NCBI GenBank assembly: GCA_019634415.1
Contig: JAHQVJ010000180.1
Coordinates: 1-64,000 of the forward strand
Origin: Myxococcales bacterium
Lineage (GTDB): Bacteria; Myxococcota_A; UBA796; GCA-2862545
Length of the DNA stretch: 64,000 nucleotides
Reading direction: 5' to 3'
The translations under genes and the position numbers were made by a program. Numbering within the stretch: position 1 is the first letter of the stretch; every line of letters begins with the position of its first letter. The notes under the pieces are model-generated. The model did no database searches, was not told where the DNA came from, and worked only from the letters and a program-made list of their open reading frames with translations. This document shows, in pieces, positions 44,551 through 53,862 of this stretch.

Positions 44551-45315
44551 ATGCGCACAGGTGTGTTCGCCGCAACCCTCGGCCTGATGGCCGGATGCAA
44601 CATCTTCACCATCGAAGACGACATCGAGCTCGGCCAGCAGCTGCGAGACGAGATCAACGCAGATCCGGAGACCTACCCGGTGGTGGATCGCGCCGCTGCG
44701 CCCGAGGCTTACGCACACCTCGACCGCATGCTCGACGCCGTGCTCGTGAGCGACGAGGTCGCATACCGCGACGAGTTCGCCTGGGAGATCTACCTCATCG
44801 ACGATGACGAGGTCCTCAACGCCTTCGCCGCGCCGGGCGGCTACATCTGGATGTACACGGGCCTTATGCGCTTCCTGGAGCGCGAGGACGACGTCGTGGG
44901 CGTGCTCGGGCACGAGGTGGCCCATGCGGCCGAGCGCCACAGCACCAACCAGCTGTCGAAGCAGTACGGCGTGAGCGTGCTCCTGGGCGTGATCTTCGGT
45001 AGCGAGCCGGGGCTCATCCCCGAGATCGCGGCGAGCCTCACGTTCCTGAGCTTCAGCCGTGCCGACGAGAAGGACGCCGACGACTTCTCCGTGAAGTACC
45101 TGTGCCAGTCGGACTACGCCGCGAACGGGGCTGCGACCTTCTTCCAGCGGATCCTCGAGGATCAGAGCATCGCGATCCCCGAGTTCATCTCCACGCACCC
45201 CAGCTCCGAGACCCGGGTGGCCGACATCAACGCGCTGTCCGACGAGCTCGGCTGCGACAACAGCGCCAGCGCGACGGCGCCGCCCTGGGCCGACGTGCTC
45301 GACTCGCTGCCGTAG
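44551..45315 (+). CDS. M48-family metalloprotease lipoprotein
   Basis: 254 residues. Start ATG with GGAGGAAGG six bases upstream. Lipobox MAGC. The gluzincin site HEVAHAAERH lies at about 128, and the downstream acidic ligand region is FSRADEKDADDFSVKYL, as in BepA/LoiP-type M48 proteases. C-terminal HPSSETRVADI is a conserved family element. Probably an outer-membrane quality-control protease. A TATAAG sequence at 44522 may be its -10 element, with only a weak -35. Confidence 0.9.
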   Translation: MRTGVFAATLGLMAGCNIFTIEDDIELGQQLRDEINADPETYPVVDRAAAPEAYAHLDRMLDAVLVSDEVAYRDEFAWEIYLIDDDEVLNAFAAPGGYIWMYTGLMRFLEREDDVVGVLGHEVAHAAERHSTNQLSKQYGVSVLLGVIFGSEPGLIPEIAASLTFLSFSRADEKDADDFSVKYLCQSDYAANGAATFFQRILEDQSIAIPEFISTHPSSETRVADINALSDELGCDNSASATAPPWADVLDSLP

Positions 45316-45325
45316 CGCAGCGTGC

Positions 45326-47707
45326 TCAGCCGGTGAGCGGGCCGCGCCACACGACGTCGAGATCAGCGAGCACCCAGGCCTCCATCGGCCGATTCATCGG
45401 GGTGGTGAGCGGGATCTCCAGCACGACCTCGTAGGGCAGGCCATCGTCGTTGCGGCGCACCACCGTGCGCGCGGTGTAGTCGATGGTCTCCGGCACCGGG
45501 CCGCAGGTCTCGCCCTCTCGAGGCATCTCCAGCAGCACAATCGACAAGATGGTGTCTCGCAGAGCGGCCTCGCCGCCTCCCACCTGGGCGGTGACGGTGC
45601 GCCGCACGGCGTCGGCGGTCACGTGGTCCACCACCACCTCCGGTCGCGTCGACGCCGGGTGCTCGGAGACGGCCATCCGCCCCACGGCGAGCAGCCGGCG
45701 GTGAGCGTCCAGCATGCCCCAGGGGCCCCACACCTCGGCATCGAGCAGTCGAGGCAGCATGCCCAGCGTGCGGGGGGCGCTCTGACCCAATCCAGCGAGG
45801 TGGGACAGGCTGGGTCGATCGGGGAGCTGGCCCGCCAGGTGGGTCCACAGCTCTCGGGCAGCCAGGAACGGCTTGCCCGCGCGCTCCAGGGCGGCCGTGG
45901 GGAACTGCAGCGCCTGGGACACCCCTCGAGTGGGGCTCGGCAGTGCCGCTCCCTCCATCAACACGGAGGCGGTGCGAGGCGCGGCACCCGCCACGGCCAA
46001 GCGCACGCGCTCGAGGCTCAGGCTCGCCCAGGTGGTGCCCACGCGGCTCGTCGTCGCCTCCAGCACCAGGGCGCCGTGGCGTCGTGTGGTCCGAAACGCC
46101 GTCCGCTCTCCGCTTCCGCGCTGCACCCCCCACGCTACCCCCGTGCCGTCCTCGCCCTCCTCGAGCACCGCCACGTCGATGCAGAGCCGAGCAAGGCCCA
46201 GGGGATCGATGGCGTGGGCGATGGCGGGTGCGTCGAGGGTGAGGTCGCGCAGCGTCAGCCGCGCTTCGGCAGGCGGATCGGCGCGCTCGGGCACGGCGAT
46301 CCGGAGACTCTGGGCGGCCTCGGTGCGACCGCCGTCGGCGTGGGCGGCGTACTCGAGCTGCAGCGCGTGGGCGCCCACGCTCGGCTCCACGGGCTCGAGG
46401 TGCACCCAGCCGAGATCGGCCGACGTGCGCACCCGATGGATCCAGTCGGACTGGGTGCGCACCTGCGGGTCCACCGTGGCTGGACCAGGTTGGGCGCCCC
46501 GCGCCGAGGTCGCCAGCGACACCACGTGGCCGGGCTCGGCGTGCAGCACACCGTCGTCGGGAAGGGGATGGGTGCGAAGCGCGCCCGTGGACAGCCGCAG
46601 CTGGGGTCCATCCGGTCCGTCGGCGCTCGGATCGAGGGTGAAGTGCACGCCGTCGCTGCGCTCCGAGCCCCACTGCACGTCCAGCAGCTGGCCTCCGCGG
46701 GTGGCCACCGCCGCTCCCAGTCCGTCGGCTGCGACCTCGCCCAGGGCGTGGCCGGCAGTGCCCACCTCGCCATCGGCCTGCTCGAGGGGATCCATCACCC
46801 AGGCGCGCTGCCCCTCCTCGGTGACGCCGTGCAGCTTTCCGTCGGCCGTGCCCACCAGCACGAGGGTCGATCCGTCGGGAGGGGCTCCCACGGTGGGAAC
46901 CGCAAAGGCAGGTGCCTCGAGGTAGGCCGTCCAGCGCACCTCGCCGCGCGGACCCAGGTGCAGCAGCCGTCCGTCGCTCGTGGCCAGCACCCAGCCGTCG
47001 TGCATCGCCGTGACCCCGCCGAGCACCGGCGAGCCCACGGTGCGTGTGAAGCGCACGGTGCCGCCGTCGAGGTCGAGCCCCAGCACCTGGCCTCCCGCGG
47101 TCGCGACCACCGCGAGCCCGTCGGCCACCCCCACGCGACCCGTGACCAAGTTGCCCACTGGCTTGCGCCAGCGCGGGCGCCCATCGGTAGGCGCCAGCGC
47201 GTAGACCGCCATGTCGAGGCTGCCCACCACCACCGTGCCGTCCTCGGCGAAGCTCGCCGGCCCACGCACCGCGAAGCCGGTGGGCGCGGCCCAGCGCAGG
47301 TCACCCCCCAGGGTGAAGGCGTAGACGTGGAAGTCGTCGTTGCCTGCCACCACCAGCGAGTGCCCCACCACGGGGCGTGCCCGCCAGGCGCGCTGGCCCC
47401 AGGCCGAGATGGTGGGCTGCTCGGACGCGAGATCGAAGGACCACACCTCGTCGCCCTCTGGGCTCAAGGCGCGCAGCACCCCGTCGGTGCCTGGCACGAA
47501 CAGCCGACCCTTCGGGCTCACGCCCACGGCGGCCTCGATGGGGGCCGGACCCGGCCAGGCGAAGGAGGTGGCGTTCTGCAGGGCCACCGCGTGCAGCGTG
47601 CCGTCCGTCGTGCCCACCAGGCGTCTGCCGGCAGGATCGATCACCGGGGCCGCGAGGACTGGCCCACCCAAGTCAAAGGTCGGAAGAGACGTCGATGATG
47701 GGGCCAC
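45326..47707 (-). CDS. PQQ-type beta-propeller protein
   Basis: 793 residues if started at the GTG at 47707, which has GGGAGG four to five bases upstream; an ATG at 47740 is also in frame but would overlap the start codon of the divergent gene. The first 390 residues are PQQ/WD-like blades (VIDPAGRRLVGTTDGTLHAV, GTDGVLRALSPEGDEVW, LDMAVYALAPTDGRPRW, GTADGKLHGV). The second half is beta-rich and unrecognised, ending with a DUF-like segment (VVVDHVTADAVRRTVTAQVG). No signal peptide is evident. It may be an intracellular scaffold or reader. Convergent with the M48 gene after 10 bases. Confidence 0.7.
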   Translation of the reverse strand: MAPSSTSLPTFDLGGPVLAAPVIDPAGRRLVGTTDGTLHAVALQNATSFAWPGPAPIEAAVGVSPKGRLFVPGTDGVLRALSPEGDEVWSFDLASEQPTISAWGQRAWRARPVVGHSLVVAGNDDFHVYAFTLGGDLRWAAPTGFAVRGPASFAEDGTVVVGSLDMAVYALAPTDGRPRWRKPVGNLVTGRVGVADGLAVVATAGGQVLGLDLDGGTVRFTRTVGSPVLGGVTAMHDGWVLATSDGRLLHLGPRGEVRWTAYLEAPAFAVPTVGAPPDGSTLVLVGTADGKLHGVTEEGQRAWVMDPLEQADGEVGTAGHALGEVAADGLGAAVATRGGQLLDVQWGSERSDGVHFTLDPSADGPDGPQLRLSTGALRTHPLPDDGVLHAEPGHVVSLATSARGAQPGPATVDPQVRTQSDWIHRVRTSADLGWVHLEPVEPSVGAHALQLEYAAHADGGRTEAAQSLRIAVPERADPPAEARLTLRDLTLDAPAIAHAIDPLGLARLCIDVAVLEEGEDGTGVAWGVQRGSGERTAFRTTRRHGALVLEATTSRVGTTWASLSLERVRLAVAGAAPRTASVLMEGAALPSPTRGVSQALQFPTAALERAGKPFLAARELWTHLAGQLPDRPSLSHLAGLGQSAPRTLGMLPRLLDAEVWGPWGMLDAHRRLLAVGRMAVSEHPASTRPEVVVDHVTADAVRRTVTAQVGGGEAALRDTILSIVLLEMPREGETCGPVPETIDYTARTVVRRNDDGLPYEVVLEIPLTTPMNRPMEAWVLADLDVVWRGPLTG

Positions 47708-47738
47708 TGTACCTCCCACTTGTGTGTATCCTCCCTCC

Positions 47739-50714
47739 ATGACGACCCTGATCGCCCTGGCTGTCGCGGCACAGGCCCAGCCCGCCTTCTTGCAGTTCGA
47801 GACCGGCCCCGTGCGCCCCGTGGCGCTGTCACCCGACGGATCGCTGCTGTTCGTGGCGAACGTCACCGACGGCCACCTGCAGATCTACGACGTGGTGGAC
47901 ACCGGCCTGTGGTACCGCGGGGCGGTGCCCGTGGGCCTCGATCCGGTGTCGGTGGCAGCGCGCACCGACGACGAGGTGTGGGTGGTCAACCACCTCTCCG
48001 ACAGCGTGTCGGTGGTGGACGTGGACGAGCTGCGCGTGTCGCGCACGCTGCTGGTGGGCGACGAGCCTCGCGACGTGGTGTTCGCGCAGGGGCGCGCGTT
48101 CGTCACCACGGCCCACCGCGGGCAGCACCGCACCGATCCGTCGCTGGCCGCGGTGCCCGGAGCGGGAGATCCCCAGCTGACCACGCCAGGCGTGGGGCGG
48201 GCCGACGTGTGGGTGTTCGACGCCGAGGAGCCGGGAGCGGGAATCGGTGGCACCCCAGAGGCGATCCTGCAGCTCTTCGGCGACACACCGCGCGCCTTGG
48301 CCGTCTCGCCGGATGGCGCCACCGTGTACGCCGCGGTGTTTCAGTCGGGCAATCGCACCACGGCCCTGCCCGAGGGCGTCGTGTGTGACGGCTTCGAGGC
48401 GGCAGGTCCCTGCTTCGTGGAGGGGTTCCGCATGCCCGGGGGGAACCCAGGCCCCGCGGTCAACGTGGACAAGGAGAGTGCGCCCGAGGTGGGGCTCATC
48501 GTGCGCTACGACGACACCCTCGGGTTCTGGGCCGACGAGCTCGGGCGGGACTGGTCCAACGCCGTGCGCTTCGATCTACCCGACCAAGATCTCTTCGCCA
48601 TCGACGCTGCCACCCTCGAGCCGGCGTCGTCGCCCGTCACCTCGGTGGGCACCGTGTTGTTCAACATGGCGGTGAACCCCGTCTCGGGGGCGCTCTACGT
48701 CACCAACACCGAGGCGCGCAACGAGGTTCGCTTCGAGGGCCCCGGCATCGTGGGAGGCTCCACCGTGCAGGGGCGCCTGCACGAGGCGCGGGTGACCGTG
48801 GTGCAGGCGGGGCAGGCCACGCCGCGGCACCTCAACCCGCACATCGACTACGCCGTCACCCCTGCCGAGAAGGGCACCAAGGATCACAGCCTCGCCACGC
48901 CGGTGGATGTGGTCGTGTCCGCCGACGGAGCCACCCTGTACGTGGCGGCCTACGGATCGGCGCGCGTGGGGGTGATTTCCACGGCAGAGCTGGAGGATGG
49001 CAGCTTCGATCCGAGCAAGGCCTCGGCGAGCTACCTGTCCACCGGCGGCGGGCCCAGCGGGCTCGCCCTTAGCGACGACCGGGGCTGGCTGTTCGTCTAC
49101 ACCCGCTTCGATCACGCCATCGCGGTGATCGACGTAGCCACCGGCGCCCAGGTCGACCGGTGGGCGCTGCACACGCCCGAGCCCGACTGGGTACGTGAGG
49201 GGCGCCCGTTCCTGTACGACGCCCAGCGGTTCTCGAGCAACGGGGAAGCCAGCTGCGCGTCTTGCCACGTCTTCGGCGACCTCGATCACCTCGCCTGGGA
49301 TCTGGGCAACCCCGACGAGATCGTGACCACGGGGAGTATCCCCACGCTGCTCGGGGTGGTGGCCCCCGGCGACATCAACGGCACCGGCAATCCGAACGAC
49401 TTCCATCCCATGAAGGGGCCCATGACGACGCAGACCCTGCGCGGCATGCAGCACCACGGCGCCATGCACTGGCGCGGCGACCGTGCGGTGGGCACCTACG
49501 GCGACGATCCCTTCGACGAGCGGTTGTCGTTCAAGAACTTCGTGGTGGCCTTCCCTGGGTTGCTGGGCATGCGGTCGATCCCCAACGAGTCGGAGATGGA
49601 TGCCTTCGCCGCCTTCACCGAGTCCATCGCGATGCCGCCGAACCCCCTGCGCGCCCTCGACCGCAGCCTCACCACCGAGCAGCAGGATGCCTTCGACTTC
49701 TATGTCAGCTCCGAGCGGATCTCGGATGGCGTGCCCATCGGTGACTTCGGGTTCAACTGCGACGGCTGCCACAGCCTCGAGCCAGCGGACGGCTTCTTCG
49801 GCACGGCGGGGCTGCAGAGCTTCGAGAACGAGCCTCAGATCATGAAGGTGCCGCAGCTGCGCAACCTGTACACGAAGGTGGGGATGTTCGGCATGATCGA
49901 CGTCGACTTCACCGACGGGGGAAGCTCGGCTCACACGGGCGACCAGATCCGCGGCTACGGCTTCCTGCACGACGGCAGCATCGACACGCTCTTCCGCTTC
50001 TTCTCGGCGGTGGTGTTCGACGCCAACGGGCCCGACATCGGCTTTCGGTCGGACGCCGAGCGTCGCGCCATGGTGGAGCTGATGATGGCCTTCGACAACG
50101 ACATCGCCCCGGTGGTGGGGCAGCAGATCACGCTGACGGCCAGCGACGACGTCCTCGTCAACGCCCGCATGGACCTGCTGCTCGCCTCGGCCGAGCGCCC
50201 CTTCGTCTCGAAGCTCCTGGGCGGGGAGGTCACGGACTGCGACGTGGTGGCCAAGGCCTGGTCGAAGGGCCGGGTGAGGGGATTCCTGTACGAGGACGGT
50301 GCCTTCACCTCCGACGACGGCACGGCCCCCCTGAGCGTCGAGGAGCTGCGCGCGCTGGCCGATGGCGGCAGCGTGACCCTCACCGCGGTGCTGCCGGGAG
50401 ACGGGCATCGCCTGGGCATCGACCGCGACGGCGATGGCGTGCTCGACGGCTTGGACTCGTGCCCCTACGAGCCCAACGCCGAGGATCAGGACACGGGCTG
50501 CAGCGACACGTCGACCAAGTCCGAGCCGCCCCAGGACACCGGCACACCACCCACCACGGACACCGGCACGGGCACGGCTCCCACGGATGGATCCCCTGTC
50601 GAGCCCGTGGAGCCCATCGCGCGCACGGGATGTGGCTGCGACGCGTCGGGCTCGGCACCCTGGGCGTTCGTCGGCGTGGGGCTGTTGCTCGGCTTGTGCC
50701 GCCGCCGCCAGTGA
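47739..50714 (+). CDS. YVTN-propeller di-heme-like protein with MYXO-CTERM tail
   Basis: 991 residues from the ATG at 47739. Weak signal peptide (MTTLIALAVAAQAQ). The N-terminal half is a YncE/YVTN beta-propeller (LSPDGSLLFVANVTDG, VSVVDVDELRVSRTLLVG, VSADGATLYVAAYG). The C-terminal half has two heme-type CxxCH motifs, CASCH at about 507 and CDGCH at about 674, so it resembles a cytochrome-c-peroxidase-like unit. Near the end are a Ca-type DRDGDGVLDGLDSCP motif and a Thr/Asp/Pro-rich stalk. It ends TGCGCD, a hydrophobic helix and CRRRQ, a MYXO-CTERM sorting signal. No Shine-Dalgarno; TATCCT at 47727 is placed right for a leaderless transcript. Confidence 0.86.
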   Translation: MTTLIALAVAAQAQPAFLQFETGPVRPVALSPDGSLLFVANVTDGHLQIYDVVDTGLWYRGAVPVGLDPVSVAARTDDEVWVVNHLSDSVSVVDVDELRVSRTLLVGDEPRDVVFAQGRAFVTTAHRGQHRTDPSLAAVPGAGDPQLTTPGVGRADVWVFDAEEPGAGIGGTPEAILQLFGDTPRALAVSPDGATVYAAVFQSGNRTTALPEGVVCDGFEAAGPCFVEGFRMPGGNPGPAVNVDKESAPEVGLIVRYDDTLGFWADELGRDWSNAVRFDLPDQDLFAIDAATLEPASSPVTSVGTVLFNMAVNPVSGALYVTNTEARNEVRFEGPGIVGGSTVQGRLHEARVTVVQAGQATPRHLNPHIDYAVTPAEKGTKDHSLATPVDVVVSADGATLYVAAYGSARVGVISTAELEDGSFDPSKASASYLSTGGGPSGLALSDDRGWLFVYTRFDHAIAVIDVATGAQVDRWALHTPEPDWVREGRPFLYDAQRFSSNGEASCASCHVFGDLDHLAWDLGNPDEIVTTGSIPTLLGVVAPGDINGTGNPNDFHPMKGPMTTQTLRGMQHHGAMHWRGDRAVGTYGDDPFDERLSFKNFVVAFPGLLGMRSIPNESEMDAFAAFTESIAMPPNPLRALDRSLTTEQQDAFDFYVSSERISDGVPIGDFGFNCDGCHSLEPADGFFGTAGLQSFENEPQIMKVPQLRNLYTKVGMFGMIDVDFTDGGSSAHTGDQIRGYGFLHDGSIDTLFRFFSAVVFDANGPDIGFRSDAERRAMVELMMAFDNDIAPVVGQQITLTASDDVLVNARMDLLLASAERPFVSKLLGGEVTDCDVVAKAWSKGRVRGFLYEDGAFTSDDGTAPLSVEELRALADGGSVTLTAVLPGDGHRLGIDRDGDGVLDGLDSCPYEPNAEDQDTGCSDTSTKSEPPQDTGTPPTTDTGTGTAPTDGSPVEPVEPIARTGCGCDASGSAPWAFVGVGLLLGLCRRRQ

Positions 50715-50723
50715 GGCAGGCGC

Positions 50724-51920
50724 TTAGCTCGCCAGCATGCCTGCGAGGAACGCGCCCAGGATGGCCAAGACCGAGGTGGTGCCCACCGCCGCGGGGAAGG
50801 CCTTCGGGTAGCGGTCCAGCAGTCGTGTGGCGCCCATCAGTGCCCTGCGCTGGAACGTGGCCGGACACTGAACCGGGAACGAGCCCGCCGCACGCGACTT
50901 CAGCTCCCTCATCAGGTGGTCCACGTTGGCGAACCGCTCCATGGGATCGGGGCGCGTGGCGCGCCACACGAACCAGCTCAGGTGAGACGGCACCGGCCCT
51001 TGCGCAGGGTTCGGTCGCATGTGGAAGGGGACCGGGAGCTCGCGGCGCTTGGCGAACTCGACCATGTCCTCGGTGGACATGTCCTGGTACCACAGGGAGC
51101 GCAGGGTGAGCAGCTCCCAGAACAGGGCCCCCAGAGCGAAGACCTCGGTCCGGTGGGTGTAGGGCTCACCGCGTGCCTGCTCGGGCGCCATGTAGGCGGG
51201 TGTGCCCAGCAGCCCGCCCGCTTGCGTCTGCCAGGCCTCCCGGGGGCGCTTCGGCTGGTAGGGATCGTCCGGTTCGCCGATGGCCTTCGCCAGACCCCAG
51301 TCCAGGATCTGCACGCTGCCGTCCGACGTGACCATCACGTTGCCCGGCTTGATGTCGCGGTGCAGCACCCCACGGCTGTTCGCGTGGCTGATCCCTCTGC
51401 AGACGTCCAGGAACAGGCGCGTGCGGGCGTCGAAGGTCCAGGTCGCGTGGGCCTCGTCGTCGCCGGATCGGAGCCGATGCAGCAGGTCCTCCAGCGTCTC
51501 GCCGTCCACCCACTTCATGACCGCATAGAACGCGTCGTCCTCGCCCTGCCCCACGTCGTAGACCGGCACGATGTTGGGGTGCTCCAGCGACCCCATGAGC
51601 CGCACCTCGCGCACGAATCGAGCCACGTCCCCTGGCGCCTTCATCTGCTCGCGAAGCCGCTTGATGGCCACGCGCCTGCCGAGATCGGCATCCACCGCGC
51701 GGGCGACCAAGCCGTTGCCTCCCGCGCCGATGGTGGCTTCCGTGCTGAATCGCTCAGCACCGCTCGTGCGCAGGCGAATACTGCCGTCGCGCAAGGTCAG
51801 ATCGGGCAGGATCGACGTTCGACCCAAGCTGAACGGAGTTCGACGGCCGAGGGGATCCGTGACCTCGGCGCTGTCCAGATCGACGTCCGACAACGGGGGT
51901 GAGATGGTTGGGCCAGGCAT
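50724..51920 (-). CDS. Ser/Thr protein kinase with C-terminal membrane anchor
   Basis: 398 residues, ATG at 51920 with AGGAGG upstream. Kinase domain about 58-330: IGAGGNGLVARA (64-75), VAIKRL lysine, HRDIKPGN (about 187), then LDWGLAK in place of DFG (about 206), and GTPAYMAPEQ. The DWG variant is known in active bacterial kinases, so it is probably functional. A single C-terminal helix (about 376-396) would anchor it with almost no outer domain. Lies 148 bp after the DUF3179 gene; that gap is A/T-rich and probably holds its own promoter. Confidence 0.88.
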   Translation of the reverse strand: MPGPTISPPLSDVDLDSAEVTDPLGRRTPFSLGRTSILPDLTLRDGSIRLRTSGAERFSTEATIGAGGNGLVARAVDADLGRRVAIKRLREQMKAPGDVARFVREVRLMGSLEHPNIVPVYDVGQGEDDAFYAVMKWVDGETLEDLLHRLRSGDDEAHATWTFDARTRLFLDVCRGISHANSRGVLHRDIKPGNVMVTSDGSVQILDWGLAKAIGEPDDPYQPKRPREAWQTQAGGLLGTPAYMAPEQARGEPYTHRTEVFALGALFWELLTLRSLWYQDMSTEDMVEFAKRRELPVPFHMRPNPAQGPVPSHLSWFVWRATRPDPMERFANVDHLMRELKSRAAGSFPVQCPATFQRRALMGATRLLDRYPKAFPAAVGTTSVLAILGAFLAGMLAS

Positions 51921-52067
51921 GGGGGCCTCCCTGGGAAGCGCCAGTCTACTCGTTGACGACGCAGCCCAGGCGCAGATCCTCTCGTGGAGATGCGAGCATG
52001 TTGCGTTATTTGTGTTTTCTCCGCGACAATGCCGTGATCGTATCAGGGGGGTGACAGTCGAGTAATC

Positions 52068-52919
52068 TCATGGAAAATCGTCGTCGGGTGGTTCGAACAG
52101 GTCGCATTCGCGTAGATCGCACTCGGGCACGCGGAGCATGCACTCCACGTAGGTGCGGGGAAGTTGCTCGCAGGCGGGTCCGCAGGGTTGGCCTAGGAGG
52201 TCCGGGCAATCTCGCGACAGTCGCTCGCAGGCGCCCTCGCAGCCCACGCCGAGGATCTCCTCCCCGACGAAGGCCTCGCAGGTCTCGAGCGTGCCGTAGC
52301 GATCTTCGAAGTCGGCCCAGGTGGTCACGCCCCAGATGGCAGGAGCCAGCTCCACGGCCAGTCCCTCCCGCGGCCCCACGAGGCCCAGGTGGGTCCATGT
52401 GCTGTAGATGGTGTTGTCACCTCGCCACTTCAGGTCTCGCTCGGTGAAGGCGGCCCCGCCCCCCCACAGCCCGGCGAAGTCGAACTGGTGCACCACGCCG
52501 TCGATCTCGCGTCGATAGACCTCGACGCCTCCCACGATGGCTCACCAGTCGACGAAGATGGGAATTCCGCGCAGGTCGTCGTGTACGCCCTCCCGCAGGT
52601 GCAGGGCCTCGATGGCATAGGCCTTGGCCACCACGCCGTCGTACAGCCAGGCGACCTCGTCGTCGGGTTGCAGCGAGGTGATCTCGTTGCATGGATGCAG
52701 GATGGGATCATCGATGGGGTGCACCGGAATCTTGTCGGTGCACAAATAGAATCCGTCGATGACGACGTCGTCGTCGGCTTGGTACTTCTTGCCTTCACAC
52801 CACTCCCGGGGACCCGTCCAGTTGCCGGTTCGCCCAGGCGCATTGAGCGGCTCGGTGTAGTCCACCAGCCCCGTGTTGCAGGCAACGGTTCCCATCGCGA
52901 TCACGACGACCCTGCTCAC
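52068..52919 (-). CDS. DUF3179-like lipoprotein with in-frame TGA (putative selenoprotein)
   Basis: One reading frame of 284 codons interrupted only by a TGA at 52544-52542 (codon 126). Start taken as the GTG at 52919 with GGGAGG six bases upstream; lipobox TVAC. Residues about 60-125 follow DUF3179: HPIDDPILHPCNEI, EVAWLYDGVVAKAYAIEAL, then GIPIFVDW. In the family the next residue is the Cys of a (T/W)-CPLC motif, and here it is TGA. After it the frame continues as a plausible DUF3179 (VEVYRR, FDFAGLW, WADFEDRYG). The second motif Cys is Val. The last 65 residues are Cys-rich (nine Cys, CEGAC and CGPAC repeats). A SECIS-like hairpin follows the TGA. The alternative is a pseudogene. Coupled in an operon to an outer-membrane barrel gene 25 bases upstream. 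Confidence 0.75.
52509..52528 (-). promoter_or_regulatory. SECIS-like hairpin
   Basis: Perfect 7-bp stem GCGTCGA/TCGACGC closing the loop GGTCTA. The stem begins 13 bases after the TGA and the loop 20 bases after it. Bacterial SECIS elements sit in this interval with G at the start of the apical loop; the E. coli fdhF loop also contains GGUCU. Confidence 0.7.
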
Positions 52920-52944
52920 CAAGCGCCTCCCTCGATCCTCGACG

Positions 52945-53862
52945 CTACCATGCGAGCTGTACACCTGCTGTCACGGTGGTGGTGGCCGCGGTGCGCCGGC
53001 CCGAGAGCACCCGATCCACCCGAAGCAGCGCGCCGGGCTGAGCGCCTTCGCTGCTGGCCCAGGGCTCCACCAGCAGTCCGACGCCGGGACGCAGGTGACT
53101 CTGGCGATCCAGCGCCAGCGGCCCCTTGTTGTACGCGTCGAGGTAGTCGTCTGGAGCCTGGCCATCGATCAGGGCCGCCAGCGCCTCGAGCTCGGCGAAC
53201 ACGGCGAGTGCAGGAGCGGGGCGGAGGCCGCCCTGCACGCGAACGGGCACCTGGGCCCCGAAGCGACGGTTGCGCAATCGAACGCCGGCCTCGGCTTGCA
53301 GCCATCCCCGGGCGAAGCCGCCTCCCACCGAGGCCAGCAGGTCCACGTCTACGGTGCCCGCGCCCAGCGGGGGCTGGTCGTCGTAGAGATCGGCGTTGCC
53401 GGGCTCGAGCCCCAACGCCTCGAGGGCGTTGTCGTAGAGCGGCAGGCGAACGGCGGCGGCCAGCGCCGTGACGGCGGATCCCACCGGGCGGCCCCAGCGT
53501 ACGCCGAGGGTGGCATCCCCGAGGCCCGTGTTCGCCAAGGTGAGCACGTCGTCGCTGGCGGCGAAGGGCCAGCGCGCCACGCTGCGGCGCACCGGAAGGC
53601 TGCCGAACACCTCCAGCTCGGGGAGCACGCCCACCTCGGCGTAGAGCGCCACGTCGAGCTGCTGGGTGGAGGCGTCGTCGAAGGTGGCCTCGAAGTTGGC
53701 GGGCACGAAGTGGTCGTCGTCCATCGGCAGGCGGCGGCCGTCCTCGGTGAAGCGATGGCGTGCGGTGCTGATCCCCACCGCGACGTTGGTGTAGCCGTGG
53801 CCGGGCTCACGCACCCAGGTGCCCGCAAGTGCCGTCGATACCAGCCAGGTGGTGATGATCAC
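52945..53862 (-). CDS. Outer-membrane beta-barrel protein
   Basis: 305 residues from a GTG at 53862 overlapping the permease stop (GTGA). Short signal peptide (MIITTWLVSTALAG). The body alternates amphipathic strands, with a YTNVAVG start and an aromatic C-terminal residue (TVTAGVQLAW), typical of outer-membrane barrels. Resembles the phenol/MetA-degradation type transporter family (PF13557-like), though weakly. Part of a probable seven-gene operon with arylsulfotransferase-like lipoproteins and the DUF3179 protein. Confidence 0.68.
   Translation of the reverse strand: MIITTWLVSTALAGTWVREPGHGYTNVAVGISTARHRFTEDGRRLPMDDDHFVPANFEATFDDASTQQLDVALYAEVGVLPELEVFGSLPVRRSVARWPFAASDDVLTLANTGLGDATLGVRWGRPVGSAVTALAAAVRLPLYDNALEALGLEPGNADLYDDQPPLGAGTVDVDLLASVGGGFARGWLQAEAGVRLRNRRFGAQVPVRVQGGLRPAPALAVFAELEALAALIDGQAPDDYLDAYNKGPLALDRQSHLRPGVGLLVEPWASSEGAQPGALLRVDRVLSGRRTAATTTVTAGVQLAW

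Noticed and set aside
41699..44575. 958-codon minus-strand frame opposite the tandem kinase
   Set aside because: Shadow frame; compositionally biased and without domains, opposite well-supported FG-GAP and LamG-like segments.
52022..52030. CGCGACAAT shared with the palindrome arms at 26 kb, as a third copy
   Set aside because: Only nine bases match and there is no inverted partner nearby; within chance for a window this size.
52542..52919. Reading the DUF3179 region as two separate genes or a pseudogene
   Set aside because: Both halves are in one frame and complete one family domain, and the TGA sits on the conserved Cys with a SECIS-like hairpin. A simple nonsense mutation remains possible.
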